A stretch of 64,000 nucleotides of DNA from Portulaca oleracea (lineage: Eukaryota > Streptophyta > Magnoliopsida > Caryophyllales > Portulacaceae), in NCBI GenBank assembly GCA_029582165.1, contig CM055882.1, positions 18,617,867-18,681,866 of the forward strand. Reading direction: 5' to 3'. The position numbers and the translations under genes were made by a program. A model generated the notes under the pieces. It was not told the origin of the DNA. It was given only the letters and a program-made list of their open reading frames with translations, and made no database searches. Positions 1 through 10,058 of the stretch are shown piece by piece. The stretch's first letter is position 1; each line of letters starts with the position of its first letter.

Positions 1-569
1 ATATTATCAAAGTTGAGGAGATTCCGAAACCAGGTCAAGGAAATATTATCCCCATGGTTGGCAAAGAGGGTGGTAGAAATGATGTACGCCAAGAAATTGA
101 AGCGGCGTTGCTCTTGAGGCAGGTTTTGAAAATTTGCATCACGAATGGTCAGCTCAAAGTGCTTATAGGCAAGATTACAAAGACCTTGGCGTCGTCCCAA
201 ACGCGCAGACACCAGAGCCAGCAAATCCGGAACTACGGGAGGGACATCTGGGTCGAAGACCACGTCCTGCCCACCCCAAGGAAGACCGGTGATCATGACA
301 AAATCTTTAGGTGTGATTGTCATCTCACTCACGGGGAAGTGGAATGAGTTAGTGGAATCCCACAACCTCTCCGCCATCGCTCGACCAATAATGCGGAACG
401 TCCTTTTCTTCCAAGCCTCCGAGCATTTCCAGAAAGGCATGAAGCCCGCCGCGGTTAAAGTCTCTTGGACAAAATTCCCCGGGATTGATTTTGTTGCCTT
501 AAGTGGCTCTTTTAGGGCACCGGGAGTTTTCAGGTTATCCTCCTGAGGGCAGAATTCCAACACATCATT
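1..569 (-). CDS. Plant mobile domain (PMD) protein, partial, antisense ORF of a Tat-type retroelement
   Basis: The minus strand is open from a TAA at 570-572 to the window edge. The translation has typical plant mobile domain signatures: TFRIIGRAMAERLW, then EMTITPKDFVMITGLPWGG, then DPDVPPVVPDLLALV. The first in-frame Met is at 440-438, but similarity begins before it, so the true start may lie in an upstream exon or an alternative codon. PMD (PF10536 family) occurs in plant nuclear proteins and has been captured by MULE and Ty3/gypsy elements. Tat-lineage retrotransposons are known to carry extra ORFs near the 3' LTR, often antisense. Here a plus-strand polypurine tract and LTR follow at 2321-4126, which fits that layout. 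No frameshift or stop is visible in the 190 codons present. Function in the element is unknown. Confidence 0.75.
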
Positions 570-1935
570 TTAAATGGGGGCTCAAAGCGTAAAATCACAG
601 GCCCAAGCTGGACCTAGCACAAACACTGGGCTCACAACCACGGCCCTGAAGCAAACAAACAAGTCCAAATGACACCGCCCGAGCCGGTTCAGCAACAAAA
701 TTGGGGAAAATTGAGTCCAAAACCCGCCTAGGGTTTGACTCAAACAGGCCCACGAAGCGGCCCAATAGAAAAAAAAAAGAGAAGGCGCGGGTCAAAACCC
801 GCCTAGGGTTTGACTCCGCCAAGCCCAGTTAGACGGCCCAGAACGCGCAACGACCAAATAGGTCGGACATAAAACCCGCCTAGGTTTTATTCCGCCTAGT
901 GGGCCGCCACTCAGTTAATTGGCCTAGAACGCATGCAAAATATTTTTGGTCCATTTTTGCAAAGCAATTTACAGATTTTTTCGGTCAAAATGCAAAAAAT
1001 AAATGTGTCACTCTACATCCTAACATGTATACTTAAAATAGCTAAAAATCGACAAGGTATGAAAAATAAATTCATGCTTGCTCATTTTTACGCTAAACTA
1101 AGTACAAGAAGAAGGTTTAAAGGGTTACCTTGCCATGGGAACGATAAAACCAAGCATGGTTCCAAGATTCAACGACGAGATCAGAAGGAGCCATTTCCAT
1201 GCCGGGAACAAAGTTGCGTCGCGAAGACCACTCTTGAGGCCAAGTCACCGCATGAGGAAGAGGTGGATTTCTGTGACTTTGGGGTTGCATCTTTTCAAAC
1301 CCAAGAAATACTTCAAAAGAACAAGGATTCTTTTCTAGAGAGAGAAGGGATGAGCTAGAAGGAAATGAGATGTGAAGGAAATGAGAGAAATGCATTGAAT
1401 TTATAGAAAGGGTGGGTGAACGTGAGCTGTTTGTTTTAGTAACCTCCTCGAGATGCCAAACACATTTCATTAGTCGAAAATCCAAAAGGTTATCCTTTTA
1501 TCACTCAAAAGAAAGGCATGGCGACGTGGCCTCTTCATGACCGCAAGTGGGACGGACCCCACTTTGATTCCTTCACGAGGAAAAAAAAAAAAGAAAAAAA
1601 ATGCACAAAACCCGCCTAGGTTTAGTTGGCCCAGAAGAAGTGGCCCAGAGGACGCGGTCCAGACGCGGACACAGCCCAATGAAGGACGTCAAAACCCGCC
1701 TAGGTTTTGTAGCGCATACATCCCAAATTCTCGGCCCACAGTCGGAGCCCACACTCAGGCTTTGCGGCCCGCAGGTGAAAATCGAATCTCCTTCATTTTA
1801 TTTCAATAAAACTAATGCTCGATTTTCTCAGGATTTTCAGGTCGCCGACAATGGGACCACCATCACTCAGCTACCGCACAAGAGATCGTTGCCATCATCA
1901 TTATTCCGGACCATCAGCAGAGCTTCGATGTAGTC

Positions 1936-2044
1936 CTGAGCCATCGGCATCGCGCCCCATGAAGTCTTAATCTCCGAGCCATCGGCATCGCGCCCGATGA
2001 AGTCTCGACCCCCAAGGCCATCAGCAACACGCCTGATGAAGTCC
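1936..2044. repeat. 38-bp tandem repeat, three copies
   Basis: The phrase CCATCGGCATCGCGCCC followed by ATGAAGTC recurs at about 1941, 1979 and 2018 with mutations. A single related copy lies near 2200. Confidence 0.7.
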
Positions 2045-2077
2045 TTCGGCATCAAAAATGTCAACCATCATCAACAT

Positions 2078-2187
2078 CGACACCGGGAAAGACTGGAACC
2101 GACACCGGGAAAGACTGGAACCGACACTGGAAAAGACTGGAACCGACACCGGGAAAGACTGGAATCGACACTGGGAAAGACTAGAAA
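2078..2187. repeat. 22-bp tandem repeat, five copies
   Basis: Units begin at 2078, 2100, 2122, 2144 and 2166 with consensus CGACACCGGGAAAGACTGGA plus AC. The copies differ by a few substitutions. Confidence 0.9.
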
Positions 2188-2320
2188 ATTCCATCAACCA
2201 TCGGCATCGTGCCCGATAACAAGTAAGGCGTCATTCTCGCCCAAGATCAACAACCCAGGCTTTGCAAACCAAAGTCATATCCTCAAACTACTTTGACCTT
2301 TGTCCTATTCGGACTCGATC

Positions 2321-2335
2321 AAAGTGGGGGCTCTC
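2321..2335 (+). other. Polypurine tract of the Tat-like element
   Basis: AAAGTGGGGGCTCTC lies immediately before the LTR start TGTAGACACC. Such tracts prime plus-strand DNA synthesis, so the LTR at 2336 is the 3' LTR of a plus-strand element whose body lies to the left. Confidence 0.65.
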
Positions 2336-2557
2336 TGTAGACACCGGAATTTGTACGGGTATAATCCCGCCTCATCAAAAATATATAGGACAGATGGGCC
2401 AAGTGAAACGGGTCATTGGGCTCAAAAGATCAATAAACCGAACCCAAGAGAAATAAAACAGGCCGCAAATTATTATTAAAACCCACTGGGGTTTTAACTT
2501 CTATTTGCAGGCCCATGCAGAAGTTGGCCCAGAAGAGTGCCTCGGCCCAGGGGTCTT

Positions 2558-2717
2558 AAAACCCGCCTAGGCTTTGAAGAGAGGAGCAGAGCGACGCCGT
2601 TTAGCGCCACGTCACTGATCCGCGTGCTACTACCATCAAAACCCGCCTAGGCTTTGAAGAGAGAAGCGGAGCGACGCCGTTTAGCGCCACGTCACTAATC
2701 CGTGCGCTAATATTCTC
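2558..2717. repeat. 80-bp tandem duplication in the LTR
   Basis: 2558-2637 and 2638-2717 are near-identical. Each begins with the AAAACCCGCCTAGG motif and includes GCGACGCCGTTTAGCGCCAC. A third partial copy begins at 2718. Confidence 0.9.
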
Positions 2718-2906
2718 AAAGCCCGCCTAGGCTTTGATGATTCTGGCGCCAAAATTACAATCTGCATGCATGCAATCCTATGATCATAGCACACGTGTTT
2801 GACCTCCCTTGACCACCCCAAAACCCGCCTAGGCTTTGGGTTCTGATGACGTGATTTTTGGGGTATTTTACCCATGGTTTCCCTCCAAATCTCACACTCC
2901 TTCACC

Positions 2907-2914
2907 TATAAATA
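2907..2914 (+). promoter_or_regulatory. LTR TATA box (TATAAATA)
   Basis: CACCTATAAATACCCCC lies about 570 bp into the LTR, followed by a pyrimidine-rich stretch expected of a plant transcription start region. This is the likely U3/R promoter. Confidence 0.6.
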
Positions 2915-4126
2915 CCCCCTCCATTCCACCTTCATTTGACCAACAATCATCATCTAATACACTTACTCTCACCTTCATTTTCATCAACTCTCACCATCAA
3001 CACCTACCACTACTATCATATAATACTCTCTATACTTCAACTCTCTCAAATTCTCCTCATCTCCTACCATTATTCTATCCTCCTATCATCTCCATATTAT
3101 ACTTCCCTCATTCACTTCTATCACAAAATCACCTTCCTACACCACATCCGTATTATACTTATTTTTATCATCCATATCATATTCACCACCACTTCATACC
3201 ATTCTTTTTCCTACACCACCCACGTCATCTTAGTCGGGTTTCAAGACAAGGGGCAACTCAAGGGATCAAATCTGTCGTCGCTACATCTCAAGCAAGGTTC
3301 GGTTCTTTTATTTAAATTATTGTGTTTAATCATGTAATCCTTTATTTAATCCCGTGCTTATACATATTTTGTAAAAATAAAAACCGCATTGTGTTATATT
3401 GCATGATTTGAATAAATATTTCCGCGAAATTAATCAAACTTCTCCCCGCTCTCTTTCTTTTCAATGTTGATTTTAGTAAAGTCTGTTTTATAACAGGCGG
3501 ATTCGAGAGTTCTTATAACTCTCGAATTCGTAACGTTACCCCCGAATCTAGAAATCGGGTTCCTAGACCGGAGTCTTTCTTTTTATTTTATGGTTTGTCC
3601 TAATTCCTTAAATCGGCTGGCGACTCTTTAAACAATTTTATAAATTCGTTTAAATTATTTAAAGTATTCGACTTCTTACTCAAAATTAATTTAAGAAAAT
3701 TTAATTTTTGTCCAATGATAATCATAGGCTTGGTCCGAGGGGAAAAGGGCCAGAAATTAGTAAAACCTAGGCGGGTTTTACTACTTTCTACCCATTATCT
3801 CCCTGGGCCTGAAATTGAGAGGTCCGGCCCAGGACTCGTCAAAGCCTAGGTGGATTTTGATGAGTTCTGGTGGCCCGCTCACTTCTTGGGCCCTGATTTA
3901 TCAATTGGTCCGGAATTAAATTGTTATGAGATTATTTTTGTGTAATTTTCGGATAGTTTAAATAATAAAAAACTGATTTGTAAATAAATAAAGTTTCATC
4001 ACCTCGAAAACAAATTTCGAAAATAAAAAAATTATCCTTATTTAAGGATTAAGAAACCTTATTCGGCTCCCGATCACCAATGTAGCGCATCGCGGAAAAA
4101 GGGTCACCTTTTTCTGGGGTCCTACA

Positions 4127-5176
4127 CACGCCAACAAACATCATCAACAACCAATGTCTCCCAAAGATCATGCACGACTCACCCAAGAACTTTATATCGC
4201 AACACCCAACATCCAAACATGAGTCAATGAATTTCATAGGTGGGTTTGTAGTTACCTCATTCTTCTCAATAGGGAGGTCAAAAGTAGTCAAGCCATAAGA
4301 GATGATGGAGTCAATTTTTTTGTCGCTAGACTCAATAATTGATGGCGGTGAGATGAATGAAGGTGCTTCTTCTTTGGGTTCTTCAACAAGGGTGAGAGGA
4401 AGAGAAAGGTCGAGGTTCTCGTCCTCCTCTTGGCACGAAGCTTCAACAACATTGTTAAAATGCTCACAAGGACCACGGGAAGCTCCCTTCTTAGGCATTA
4501 GATCGACCTTTGCTTGCTTAATTTCTCCATGCCCATCAAGTGATGAAATGGACTCATGGTGGACCTCTCGCTTGTAAGTGTTAGGCAAGAATCGTCGATT
4601 CATCAATCTCTTAAGCAGTGCCCATGAAGTGACCTTTGCTCGACCCTCTTTAGCTCGATGTGTCTTGACATTCTCAAACCAAAGGGATGCAACCTGGGTG
4701 AGCTTCGATCGAGCAACCTTGAAGGCATGTTCATCACCATACCCCTTAGTTTCAAAATTTCTCTCCAAGATTTGGGCCCATTCAAGGTAGTCTTCCGAGC
4801 CGGTGAAGCCATTGAATTCCGGAAACATGGCTTCAATATCATAGATTTCATTCCACGGAGGCTTCTCAACCGCTTCCCGTCGACGATGGCGTCGAAATCA
4901 GCCTCTATCATCGTCACTCGACTCGTAGGAGGGAGGATGACGGATAGGACTTTGTGCGGGCCTCCGACGTTCATCTAGGGGTTGTCTTTGACACTCTTGG
5001 GCCAAGTTGTTCACTTGGACCTTAAGGTTTTTAAGAGTCCACTCGATATTTAAGTTCTGATTCTCAATGGAGGTGAATCGTTCGTCGATGGTGGTGAATC
5101 GGTTCTCGATATCTAAAGCTCGAGGACTTCTCCGGTGGCTTGGTTCCTCTCGATCGAAATTAACTTTTCCATCCAT
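4127..5176 (-). pseudogene. gag of a Ty3/gypsy element, interrupted
   Basis: The frame from ATG at 5176 has an N-terminal coiled-coil-like segment (IENRFTTIDERFTSIENQN). After an in-frame TGA at 4898-4900 it continues with WNEIYDIEAMFPEFNG and YLEWAQILERNFETKG, then VASLWFENVKTHRAKEG, the usual plant gypsy gag core. The frame is then cut at 4127 by the LTR of another retroelement; the last 26 codons of the apparent ORF (down to 4049) are LTR sequence. The primer-binding site and 5' LTR lie in the expected order upstream (5511-7172). The in-frame stop and the insertion make it non-functional. Confidence 0.8.
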
Positions 5177-5510
5177 ATCGAGGGAAGGGTGAAGGACGGT
5201 ATGTGTTTGGGATGTTTTTGTGGAGTTTGGGGGTTTTCTTGTAGTTGGTTAATGTTTGGATAAGGATTCTTTGTGTTTTTCTCACTTGGACATTTCATCG
5301 AACACCTTCCGTGCACTAATTTCCAACTTCACCTCAAAGCTCCAATATGCACCAAAATCAACAAACACAATAGCAATAACAACTTCTCCAACACACTTGG
5401 AGGCACATGGAATGGGGAACACCAATATTCAATCAAATCCAACAAAAGATAACACTAGAGAACAATACTAGTATGAACAATGAATAAACTCAAGCTAAAT
5501 GAAAACAATA
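5177..5510 (-). mobile_element. 5' leader of the minus-strand gypsy element
   Basis: Noncoding stretch between the primer-binding site and the gag start. Nothing else is recognisable; ORFs here are chance frames. Confidence 0.5.
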
Positions 5511-5522
5511 GCTCTGATACCA
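5511..5522 (-). other. Primer-binding site, initiator-Met tRNA type
   Basis: On the minus strand the sequence reads TGGTATCAGAGC, the standard complement of the 3' end of plant initiator methionine tRNA. It lies two bases inside the LTR end at 5525, which fixes the element's orientation. Confidence 0.85.
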
Positions 5523-5524
5523 AA

Positions 5525-7172
5525 TGGAGCGTTTCCGTCGTGGCGGGATGATGAGAATAGCTTGAGTGAATGAATGGATTCGAAATTCAACAAGAACAAT
5601 AACCTTGAACACCCAAAGGTTGGATATGACCTTGAGCAAGGAGAACCACAACTCTAGGCCTAACACCCCACCATGATTATCTAGGAAATTCCACCAATAA
5701 TTACTAAAGGAATGACTTGAATCACCACCAAAATTACTTGGATAAAGATAACAAGGTTTGAGAGAAACAAGGGGAAAACCCTTACAAATGCTTAAGCATC
5801 ACTAAACATAATCTGAATGATCTCCTCAAAATAACCTAAGGGGAGGGGTATTTAGACAAATGGGGAAAATTAAAACAAAACATAGTATTTGGACACAAAG
5901 ACGCGCGTCGCAGCAAGCCAGGCAGGGGAAGGTTGCGGGTGCGACATCCTTTTGGATGCAGCGGTCAGCATCTGGCAGAAGGAGGTCGCGGGTGCGAACC
6001 CAGGCGTCGCGGGTGCGACATCCTTCTAGGCAGCTTTCTTCTACCGACTTCAAACGCACATAACTTCTTCATCCGAGCTTCATTTTAGGCTCGTAAGATA
6101 TTGATGGAAAGCTCTCGGTGTGTACTTTATGCTCCCAAAGTTTGAGATCCATCGGAGTTGTATTGGAGGAGTTATGACCTAAAGAGTTAAGGCACATCCA
6201 TTCCAACAACCCATGTTGACCCTTTTCCGCTTATTCTTGCTAGGGATGGGAACGGGACGGATCAGGGATGGGGGAGTATACCCCCGTCCCCATCCCCGCT
6301 CCCAAAACTCATCCCCATCCCTGTCCCCATCCCCACTTCGAGGAATGATTCTTGCCCCATCCCCATCCCCGCGGATTCCCCATCCCCAACGGGGATTTTT
6401 AAAACTATCCTAAATTTAACTAAATTTTAATCGGATCCGGTTTTTAATCGAACCCGGGTTTTAACATGTTCAAAATACAACGAATTTAAGTTGCTTAAGT
6501 AATAATACATCAAAATCAAACAATAATACATCAACAAGTGAGAATAAATTGGAAAATTACTACTTTGTCCTTCCCATTAATATATATATTAAATTTGAAT
6601 AAAGGTTATTTGGTAATTTTAACATTTTTGGGGATGGGCATTCGGGGATGGGGACGGGGACGGGGAATTCACCCCGGCGGGGAAATTGGGGACGGGGATG
6701 GAGAAAATTTTGTCCATATCCCCTCCCCGTCCCCGAGCGGATTTTTGAAAATCGTTGTCGTCCCGTCCCTATCCCCAATGGGGGCAGGGATTTTTCACTA
6801 GAGCGGGGCGGGACCCCGACAGGTTCGGGGATTCCCCGCCCCATTGCCATCCCTAATTCTTGCTAAAGGACTCCGAACCCTCTCAAAGGCCCGAAGTAGG
6901 TCCTGATGAGGACCCGTAGCTCTTATCCCATGGTATGGGGTCCCATTTGAAGTGGATACCACACCCAAAGATGGTTTGAGTTTGCCTTTAAGGCCCCGGG
7001 TCCACCTTAAAATGGATCCCATCCCCAACCTTGAAGTCGTTTATCTTGTTTTTCATGGAAATGGTGGGGGAAGACTTGGTGCCCATGAAAAGTGAGACTC
7101 AAGCCTCATCCCAATACGTTCCAAACACATAACAAATAATGATGGTTACAAGAATCTGTCAGATCACGTCCA
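5525..7172 (-). mobile_element. 5' LTR of the minus-strand gypsy element (copy A)
   Basis: On the plus strand it starts TGGAGCG and probably ends CACGTCCA, giving TG...CA ends. It is about 1.02 kb once the inserted MITE (6241-6855) is removed. It shares with LTR B (41541-42795) the TGGAGCG end, the segment about a gene-like AACCTTGAACACC stretch, a conserved block at about 6030-6195, and GC-rich hairpin motifs at 5932, 5985 and 6006. The far boundary is inferred from similarity of the minus-strand starts (TGGACGTGATCTG here, TGGATCGTGTCGGG in B). Confidence 0.65.
6241..6855. mobile_element. hAT-type MITE, 615 bp, G-rich arms
   Basis: Inverted ends TAGGGATGGGAACGGG and, from the right, TAGGGATGGCAATGGGGC. 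It is flanked by the direct 8-bp repeat ATTCTTGC (6233-6240 and 6856-6863). TIRs starting TAGGG and 8-bp TSDs are typical of hAT elements. Both arms are runs of GGGGATGGGGACGGGG-like sequence around an AT-rich centre. No transposase is present. Confidence 0.8.
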
Positions 7173-8121
7173 ACAGAAGAGGTTGTAACTTGGAAACGTT
7201 CCTAATAGGATTCCTCTTAGGGAATCTATTTTAAGTCTAAATATGTTCAATCACAGCATAGTGCGGGTGTAATTATCGTTTCTATAGGGAGTTGGGGCTT
7301 CCAAACCTAAGTGTCTATCGAGCACTCACCAACTAGGCTTTGATGTTCGAGGTTTTTGAATTTGGTAAACTATTGGAATAAAGATCAAATGAAAAGCTAC
7401 AATTAAAAAGGGAAAAGATCTCGGGGGTATTACTAGGCCTCCTAACTAGAGAAAACGTATCAGTGAAGAGGTTTAGGAATGATTCCTAGGCAAGTTATTC
7501 AACACAGGAATTAGGCGAATGAATTAGCATTGAATCCCCCAGAGTTAGGATTCGATGCTTACACTCTAAATTCGACAACTATTCAGGGATGGTTTCTAGA
7601 TAACATAATGGCCTTATTCTCCTAATCAAACACTAATCACATGCCAATGTATACTATCGCCCAATTAATCCATCTATAACCCTCCAATTTTATGTTGAGA
7701 GATAATCTATCACCTCTCGACATCAAGAGCATTGACATCTAATGGAGAGCTATTGTAGGAAGTGCTAAACAATTCATCAAATCATCCGAAACCACTCAAC
7801 CAAACCTAAGCCCGAATTGCATGGATAAACAAGCATCAATTTCCCTCTCCCGAGTGGTAAATTGATGCATACTTCCCAAAGTCCATCATCACTCCCATGT
7901 ATAACGGTCCTTAATAGTATCGAGCGCGACCCAAACTAATCGATTCCAAAATCCCTTTCGCCAAAGTTAGGATTAGGAACCCATTACTCTGCCCTAGATT
8001 CTCAACTCAATGTTTGGAAATGATTCATAACCTCTCCAAACCAAAATCCTCCAACATTGAGTGGAAATCTAGGCAGGACAACTTAATTACCTCATAGATC
8101 ATCCTAATCAACTAATCCATG

Positions 8122-8819
8122 TCTAATCCTCTATTAGGGGACCTAATTGCCCCTTAACTCTAAGGGAACTAGCAACACATAATTAAGACTCACACTACTT
8201 CAACAATCAACTCAACATTCAATAGGATTGTAGCAAAAGCTAACATGGCAATACTAATCAAAGCAACTAAGAATCATAAGCAAGATAATCAAACAAGTAA
8301 TTAAACTAATTGAAAACTGAAATTAAAGTAGAAGAAGAAGAAGGAATTTACTAGAATTTGGTACTAACTGATGCTCCAAAGGTAAAGAAAACAATGATGA
8401 TAACCAAAGGCAATGATAAATCTTGATTCTTCAAAGAAACAAATATGAATTACGCTAGAGATTAGAAAGGTCTAATCCTCTAGTAGGGGACCTAATTACC
8501 CCTTAACTCTAAGGGAACTAGCAACACATAATTAAGACTCACACTACTTCAACAATCAACTTAACATTCAATAGGATTGTAGCAAAAGCTAACATGGCAA
8601 TTCTAATCAAAGCAAATAAGAATCATAAGCAAGATAATCAAACAAGTAATTAAACTAATTGAAAACTGAAATTAAAGTAGAAGAAGAGGAAGGAATTTAC
8701 TAGAATTTGGTACTAATTGATGCTCCAAAGGTAAAGAAAACAATAATGATAACCAAAGGCAATGATAAATCTTGATTCTTCAAAGAAACAAATATGAATT
8801 ACGCTAGAGATTAGAAAGG
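8122..8819. repeat. 349-bp tandem duplication, nearly identical copies
   Basis: 8122-8470 and 8471-8819 match with only a handful of substitutions (for example CTATTAGGGG versus CTAGTAGGGG). This indicates a recent duplication. Confidence 0.95.
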
Positions 8820-9002
8820 AGTAAACCCAAATTAAAATCCTACCTTAAAACTCTAAACTATAAGCTAAAACCTAGAACTAGAGACTAAAACCTAATAATG
8901 AATAGTTGCTGAAGAAAACAACGAGTTTCTCTATTTGTAAAATGAAGGAAATGAGGCAAAACCAGTCGTTTTGGCCCCGAAAATAAGTCGGCGGAAACAG
9001 GG

Positions 9003-9186
9003 TGTCACGACTGTGACGGGGTCTATCACGACCATGAGGTATATTCTGTCTAAAACCCATAATTCTCCTCTCTGGGGGCCTGTCACGGCCGTGACACCCC
9101 TTCTGTCCGAGGTTGTTTGACTTTCCTTTCCTTGGCCTTGGGAGAGCTCTGTTACGGTCGTGACTCAATGTGTCATGGCCATGAGG
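9003..9186. repeat. Cluster of five TGTCACGGCCGTGACA-type palindromes
   Basis: Copies lie at 9003, 9024, 9081, 9150 and 9171. The copy at 9081-9096 is a perfect 16-bp palindrome; the others carry one to four changes. The surroundings are AT-rich noncoding DNA. Confidence 0.85.
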
Positions 9187-9510
9187 CCTCTCTTGTCTCT
9201 AGTCTTCGATTTTCTTGAGCCATGTTTCCTCGTGATTGGCATTCGAGTCTCATCTATCCTTGAATTCGTCCCGGTTTTTCCTCTTTTTGCACACTTTTCT
9301 TCCATTAGCACATTATTGTCGAAGAAACCTAAAAGGGAAGAAAAGTAGCATAAAAAAAGCCATAATTATTCATGGGAACGAGGAAATTCCAAGAGAAAGA
9401 GATGAATTTAGGCTCAAAACCAAGCCTAAACAGAGTGCATCTCGGCTTGTTCGGGAAGCTACCTTGGTGATTGTGTGGATGAAGGAGTTCATTAAAGGAC
9501 TTGGTACCTA

Positions 9511-10026
9511 GTGTTGCGCAGTGGAAGCTTGGTTTTCTTTTTAAGGCCTTTGCTCAAGCTAAGCAACCTAGGGCGCAGAATGTGTTTAGACACAAATGTC
9601 CCTTGGAAGTTACATCACTCGAATGTTGTTCGTGATGAGTGATTATTATATGTGCAAGGTTCATTTTGAAGTGAATGTCACAAAATCTAAACCCATATTG
9701 CTTGGTAAGCGTAATGGTTATGTTTAACTTGACATAACGGTTATGTTAAGGCAATAGGTCATGAGACGTATTAGAGAATGCGCGATATTTAATACTCTTG
9801 TATGAACAACCTATGAGTTGTAACCTTATTGGAGAATGCGGTTAACTTACTTCTCATGTTTACATTGGTTCACAAGTTGTAAAGCCATTTTATTCATCAA
9901 TAAAACTCTAACGGTTCAGTTCAATTGAGGTTAAGAATTGAACAAACGTTCAAAAGGTTAGGTTGTTCCAAAATGGGAAGAATAAATGATGTCTGTTCTT
10001 GTGAAACCCTATTTGGTGAAATTGGA
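9511..10026. other. Unassigned noncoding sequence left of a hAT element
   Basis: No domain, terminal repeat or splice pattern recognised. Its sequence continues on the other side of the hAT insertion at 11310. Confidence 0.3.
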
Positions 10027-10058
10027 ACTGTCGACAGTGGCGGATTTGTATGGAGCTC

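Larger units (their letters stand above)
575..2335 (+). mobile_element. 3' internal noncoding region of a Tat/Ogre-like Ty3/gypsy element
   Basis: No convincing coding sequence. The stretch holds repeated GGCCCA-type words, five copies of an AAAACCCGCCTAGG palindrome-like motif, short tandem repeats and, at its end, a polypurine tract followed by an LTR. I read it as the 3' untranslated interior of the retroelement whose LTR starts at 2336. Confidence 0.55.
719..3858. repeat. Dispersed 18-bp motif AAAACCCGCCTAGGTTTT, 11 copies
   Basis: Copies start near 719, 794, 871, 1607, 1691, 2558, 2638, 2718 and 2820 in forward orientation, and 3762 and 3841 in reverse orientation. The outer arms AAAACC/GGTTTT are complementary and the core CCTAGG is self-complementary. 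The copies span both the interior and the LTR. In the copy at 2718 both arms have changed (AAAGCC/GGCTTT), keeping the pairing. Confidence 0.85.
2336..4126 (+). mobile_element. 3' LTR of a Tat/Ogre-like Ty3/gypsy element (1791 bp)
   Basis: It starts TGTAGACACC and ends GTCCTACA, so the ends are TGTAG and CTACA as in the LTR at 59505-61056, which also starts TGTAGACACC. Both LTRs share an internal block with CCCCGAA, GACCGGAGTC and CTGGCGACTC. The right end falls exactly where the minus-strand gag reading frame of another element is broken. A TATA box is at 2907. The pyrimidine-rich part at 2930-3230 gives long spurious ORFs. Confidence 0.8.
7173..9510. mobile_element. Unclassified LTR-retrotransposon-like sequence
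   Basis: AT-rich noncoding sequence with a 349-bp tandem duplication (8122-8819) and a cluster of palindromes (9003-9186). The texture resembles the LTRs elsewhere in the window, but I cannot find its termini or coding sequence. No real gene is visible. Confidence 0.35.

Noticed and set aside
3..546. Plus-strand ORFs at the window start
   Set aside because: They are shadows of the clear minus-strand plant-mobile-domain frame.
719..2837. CRISPR-like spaced repeats
   Set aside because: Spacing is irregular, the context is a plant LTR retrotransposon, and copies occur in both orientations.
2836..3337. Two overlapping long ORFs of about 130-160 codons
   Set aside because: They are low-complexity Ser/Thr/Pro/His/Ile frames in the pyrimidine-rich transcribed part of an LTR, with no domain.
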